Below, piece by piece: positions 5,311 to 8,028 of a DNA stretch of 8,028 nt. Source of the stretch: CAZKCI01 sp964551475 (lineage in GTDB: Bacteria; Auribacterota; Erginobacteria; Erginobacterales; CAZKCI01); contig CAZKCI010000078.1 of the NCBI GenBank assembly GCA_964551475.1, positions 1 through 8,028 of the forward strand. The letters are read 5' to 3'. A model generated the notes under the pieces. It was not told where the DNA came from. It made no database searches and saw nothing but the letters and a program-made list of their open reading frames with translations. The position numbers and the translations under genes were made by a program. Within the stretch, counting starts at the first letter, position 1; each line of letters starts with the position of its first letter.

Positions 5311-5356
5311 AGAAAGGGCGGCTCCCTCGTTGTTGGAGAAACCGCCCTTTCTCTAT
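5307..5356. terminator. Bidirectional terminator-like hairpin with perfect 15-bp stem
   Basis: ATAGAGAAAGGGCGG (5307-5321) and its exact complement (5342-5356) enclose a 20-nt loop in which CTCC and GGAG can also pair. It lies between the convergent HTH remnant (stop 5310) and the SBBP gene (stop 5401). The same element with one mismatch occurs at 74-118 beside the other SBBP gene. The loop lengths are identical and the 5' flanks are homologous. Confidence 0.65.
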
Positions 5357-5374
5357 TGCCGGCCGAAGCCGACT

Positions 5375-5402
5375 ATTCACCATTCCCCATTCACTATTCC
5401 CT
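5375..5402. repeat. Heptanucleotide tandem repeat, four units
   Basis: ATTCACC, ATTCCCC, ATTCACT and ATTCCCT follow one another without gaps (consensus ATTCMCY). The last unit runs into the stop codon of the SBBP gene (minus-strand TAG at 5403-5401). It is absent from the otherwise similar junction at 119-133. Confidence 0.7.
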
Positions 5403-7797
5403 ATCTTGTCACTGGGATATCACCCGTTGAGCCGAAATACACCCTCGTGATGTTCCGGACCGACCACATCCCCCCCGAGTCGCGGAAGATGGCTGCCTCG
5501 TCTATAGTGTCACCGTTGTAATCGGCGGGTAGGGCCCAGTCACCCGTGGATCCCAGATAGATACGCGTTACGGTCCTGATAGACCACATGGATGAGGACG
5601 GACGGAAGATCCCTCCTTCCCACTTCCCCGCCCCGTTATAGTCGCCAGGAACCAAACCGTCACTGGATGCGCCGAAATAGAACCTCGTGATGCTCCGCAC
5701 CGACCACATGCCCGAACTCCCTCGGAAGATGGCAATGTCCTTCGCGGCGTCGCTGTCATAGAAGCCGGGTATGACCGTGTCTCCCGCAGCCCCCAGATAG
5801 ACCCTGGTCAGATTCCGGATCGACCACATTCCCGAAGACGGACGAAAGATCCCGGCCTCAGCGATCCCATCGCCACTGTAGTCCCCGGGGACGGGCTGGT
5901 CATCGGTTCCCCCCAGGTAGAAGCGGGAAAGGTTCCTCACCGACCACATCCCGCCGCTCTCCCTGAAGATGGCGATGTCGCTCGTTCCATCCCCGTTGTA
6001 ATCGGCGGGGACCAACGAGTCGGTGGAGTTCCCGAAGTAGACCCGTGTCACATTCCTCACCGACCACATACCCGAAGATCCCCGGAAGACCGCAACATCA
6101 CTGGTGCCGTCGCCGTTGTAATCGCCGGAGTCGGGATAAGCATCTGCCATAACTGCTGGAGTGGGCACGATGCTGGGGGTCAGCGTCGGCTCAGGCGACG
6201 GCGGGGGAGTCATCGGGGTCGGGGTGTTGACGGGAGTTAGTGTTGGTTCCGGTGTCAATGTCGGTTCCGGGGAGGGGGTCGCGGGCGGCGTCGGTGTCTT
6301 GTATCCCTCCGGTGTGGGCGAAGGGGAGGGGGTCGGCGTAATGAAGATAAGCTCGGTGATGCAGGCATCCCTCGATCCGGCCCGGCTCGATTGATACGGA
6401 TTGAGCAGAGGCCAATCGTCCCCTATTGACTCGCCGCTCACATATGAGATGCCCGCTCCACGGGCGCATAGGCCGAATAGCCTGTCGTCGCTGCTGCTGC
6501 CCAGGTAGCTGGAAAAGACCAGGGCGGAGCCGCTGGAGGACAGACGGGCTGACCAGGCGTCAGAGCCGCCCATCCGGCCGGCCTGATAAGGGTTGACGGT
6601 CGGGAAATCGTCGGAGAGGGTGGTCCCGGCAACATAGAGATCGCCCCCCGGCGCCGGCGCGAGGACGAAGGCGTAGTCGGAACCTCCTTCGTTGGCCGCT
6701 CCACCCACATAGGTGGAGTGAAGAAGAACGGACCCCCCGGCGGCGAGCCGCGTGACGAAGCAGTCGACGCCTCCCCCGCGTGAGGACTGATAGGGATCGA
6801 GCGTGGGGAAATCGCTGGAGGCGGTCTCGCCGGCGACGGCAAAAGAACCGTCCGAGAAGAGGGCAAGGTCATATCCCCGGTCGTTCCCCAACCCTCCCAG
6901 GTAGGTGGAGAAGATCAGTTCTGATCCGGTGGAGGAGAGACGGCAGACGAAGGCATCCTCCCCCCCCGCCCGGCTCGATTGATAAGGAGACAGCGTGGGC
7001 AGGTCGGTGGAAGTCGTCCATCCGGTCAACACAAGCGAGTAGGCCTCCAGATCGATCCCTTTACCCTGGTCGCCGCTGGCGCCGCCGAAGTAAGTGGAGA
7101 ACTCCAGGGCGGATCCGGAAGAGGCGAAACAGGTGATGAAGGCATCATCGCCGTCCGCGGAGCTCGCCTGGTAGGGATTCTGTGTCGGGAAGGCAAAGGA
7201 GTCCCAAACTGCGCCAACTACATAGGCGCGTCCGGCATCGTCCGCGATCACGCCTTTGCCCATCTCCATCCCATTCCAGCCTCCCAGATAGGTGGAATAA
7301 TCCAATGACGAACCGGAGGAGGAGAGGCGGCAGAGGTAGGCATCGCCGTAAACGGGGTTGCCGCTCGCCTGATAGGGGTTGACCGTGGGGAAATCGCTCG
7401 AATCCGTGTAACCCGTGATCAGGGCGGCGGCACCATCGAGGCTGAAACCATGCACCTCTTCATATCCTTCGCCAGATGCACCACCGAGATAGGTCGAGTA
7501 GAGAAGGGATGAACCGTTGGCATCCAGTTTAGCGATGAAGGCATCATATGATCCAGCAAACGAGGCTTGGTATGGGTTGACGGTGGGGAAATCCGCAGAT
7601 ACCACCGTTCCGGCGACATAGATGCAAGATGCCGGATCGACGGCGATCAGGGAATGCATCTCGTTGCCGCTCCCCCCGAGATAGGTCGAGTATCCGAGCG
7701 TCAGCGTTTCGGCCATCGAGGATGAGGCCGCGATCGTCGCTGCTACGAGGAGGCACCACGCGAGACTACAGGCACTGATCAGAGCATTGTTTCTCAT
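5401..7797 (-). CDS. Secreted seven-bladed SBBP beta-propeller protein with Pro/Thr linker and VCBS-like six-unit module
   Basis: I place the start at the ATG 7797-7795, not the upstream in-frame ATGs at 7821 and 7803. AAGGAGG (7812-7806) lies 8 nt before it, and the product then opens with a clean signal peptide (MRNNALISAC..., cleavage SMA|E near residue 29). The protein is 798 aa. Residues about 32-485 carry seven SBBP repeats (YSTYLGG ... DFPTVNPYQxS ... DAFxxxLSSSGSxL), implying a seven-bladed propeller. Residues about 486-555 are a Pro/Thr-rich linker. Residues 559-798 are six DYNGDG...FRxSSGMWSVRxxTRxYFG units matching, unit for unit, those of the 134-2332 gene, and ending TGDIPVTR. 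Units 3 and 4 lack full DxNxDG loops in both proteins. The likely place is the cell surface or outside the cell; the role is unknown, probably binding. Promoter 7953-7981 and the hairpin leader lie upstream. Confidence 0.93.
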   Translation of the reverse strand: MRNNALISACSLAWCLLVAATIAASSSMAETLTLGYSTYLGGSGNEMHSLIAVDPASCIYVAGTVVSADFPTVNPYQASFAGSYDAFIAKLDANGSSLLYSTYLGGASGEGYEEVHGFSLDGAAALITGYTDSSDFPTVNPYQASGNPVYGDAYLCRLSSSGSSLDYSTYLGGWNGMEMGKGVIADDAGRAYVVGAVWDSFAFPTQNPYQASSADGDDAFITCFASSGSALEFSTYFGGASGDQGKGIDLEAYSLVLTGWTTSTDLPTLSPYQSSRAGGEDAFVCRLSSTGSELIFSTYLGGLGNDRGYDLALFSDGSFAVAGETASSDFPTLDPYQSSRGGGVDCFVTRLAAGGSVLLHSTYVGGAANEGGSDYAFVLAPAPGGDLYVAGTTLSDDFPTVNPYQAGRMGGSDAWSARLSSSGSALVFSSYLGSSSDDRLFGLCARGAGISYVSGESIGDDWPLLNPYQSSRAGSRDACITELIFITPTPSPSPTPEGYKTPTPPATPSPEPTLTPEPTLTPVNTPTPMTPPPSPEPTLTPSIVPTPAVMADAYPDSGDYNGDGTSDVAVFRGSSGMWSVRNVTRVYFGNSTDSLVPADYNGDGTSDIAIFRESGGMWSVRNLSRFYLGGTDDQPVPGDYSGDGIAEAGIFRPSSGMWSIRNLTRVYLGAAGDTVIPGFYDSDAAKDIAIFRGSSGMWSVRSITRFYFGASSDGLVPGDYNGAGKWEGGIFRPSSSMWSIRTVTRIYLGSTGDWALPADYNGDTIDEAAIFRDSGGMWSVRNITRVYFGSTGDIPVTR
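6136..6341 (-). repeat. Low-complexity Pro/Thr-linker coding region
   Basis: The gene here encodes about 68 residues built from TPTP, PSPEPTLTP and EPTLTPV-like units, separating the SBBP propeller from the C-terminal module. Such linkers are usual between folded domains of exported proteins. The 134-2332 paralogue has only about ten residues (LTTPSANPWI) in its place. Confidence 0.75.
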
Positions 7798-7834
7798 AAT
7801 CATCCCCTCCTTGTCCGTCATTGCTCTGCGGTTA

Positions 7835-7894
7835 TCATGAGAAAACCCGGCCGGATATCGCTATCCGAGCCGGGTCAGTCTTGCCGAACCTCAT
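7835..7894 (-). other. Possible leader peptide ORF (19 codons) overlapping the leader hairpin
   Basis: An ATG at 7894 encodes MRFGKTDPARIAISGR followed by VFS and TGA (7837-7835). Compared with the copy at 2334-2408, the first 16 residues differ only at residue 6, and the other base change (GGG/GGC) is silent. GGGG lies 2 nt before the ATG, too close for a good ribosome site. The frame stops 37 nt before the gene start, so coupling would not be direct here. Confidence 0.3.
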
Positions 7895-7897
7895 GTC
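7839..7897 (-). promoter_or_regulatory. Conserved leader island with GNRA-capped hairpin and U-run, second copy
   Basis: Bases 7846-7897 match 2360-2411 at 50 of 52 positions. The hairpin 7846-7874 (6 bp, bulged U, 6 bp, GCGA loop) is identical in the two copies and is followed in the transcript by UUUUCU. The flanking leader regions of the two genes have diverged, which points to selection on this element or to recent conversion. Confidence 0.55.
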
Positions 7898-7936
7898 CCC
7901 AGTCTGTGCTCAACGCGACTCCTGCCGGGGTTAGTG

Positions 7937-7981
7937 TGAACTGCTGTAGACAATCATCTCGCCCGTGGTATTGGAAGTCAA
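7937..7981 (-). promoter_or_regulatory. Sigma70-type promoter of the right SBBP gene with conserved initial transcribed sequence
   Basis: On the minus strand, TTGACT (7981-7976), 17 bp, GATGAT (7958-7953), 7 bp and AGCAGTTCA (7945-7937) show the same arrangement as the two other promoters. The predicted leader to the ATG at 7797 is about 148 nt. A second TTGACA lies upstream (8005-8000), but I see no -10 element at suitable spacing from it. Confidence 0.65.
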
Positions 7982-8028
7982 GGCGTCTCAGGAGATTTAT
8001 TGTCAAGCAATTGTATCTGGTGACCGGA

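Noticed and set aside
6161..6394. Plus-strand 77-aa Gly/Val/Ser-rich frame resembling a low-complexity protein
   Set aside because: It is the antisense of the Pro/Thr linker of the right SBBP protein, and its repeats follow from the linker codons.
7798..7821. Upstream start (ATG 7821) of the right SBBP gene
   Set aside because: AAGGAGG is ideally placed for the ATG at 7797, and the eight extra residues would put charged residues ahead of a clean signal peptide.

Overview
The window looks like a stretch of a moderately GC-rich Gram-negative or candidate-phylum bacterium. It carries a family of large secreted repeat proteins. The domain style (SBBP beta-propeller blades, Pro/Thr linkers, VCBS/FG-GAP-like DxNGDG repeats) and the recombinase-associated ParB/KorB-type HTH remnants recall environmental lineages such as Omnitrophota, Auribacterota or PVC relatives, or deltaproteobacteria. 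This assignment is an impression only, because no marker gene is present.

Layout. Three large genes lie on the minus strand. From right to left these are: an 806-codon reading frame, best started at 7797 (798 aa), a seven-bladed SBBP propeller with a Pro/Thr linker and a six-unit C-terminal VCBS-like module; a 640-aa secreted serine hydrolase of the beta-lactamase/DD-peptidase fold with the same kind of six-unit module; and a 732-aa seven-bladed SBBP propeller, again with the six-unit module. All three end in the same eight residues, TGDIPVTR. On the plus strand, converging on the ends of the first and third genes, are two related remnants of a ParB/KorB-type HTH protein: a 3' tail at the left edge (1-75) and a 118-codon stretch at 4954-5310 that has no normal start codon. 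Each convergent junction holds a strong symmetrical hairpin.

Control elements. Each of the three genes has, by eye, the same promoter: TTGACY, exactly 17 bp, then a 4/6 match to TATAAT, then exactly 7 bp before AGC(G/A)GTTCA, which is probably the start of the transcript. The two SBBP genes also share a 52-nt leader island with two mismatches. It contains a 12-bp GNRA-capped hairpin followed by a run of U, and can be read as a short peptide beginning MRFGK. The surrounding leader sequence has diverged. The hydrolase gene has the promoter but not the leader.

Interpretation (inference). This is a co-expressed family of exported proteins. Different N-terminal domains (propeller or hydrolase) are joined to one common C-terminal module and driven by a shared regulatory cassette. 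At least part of the region arose by tandem duplication of a unit made of HTH gene, convergent terminator and surface-protein gene. The leader hairpin and the common C-terminal module are the parts most likely to represent something not described before.
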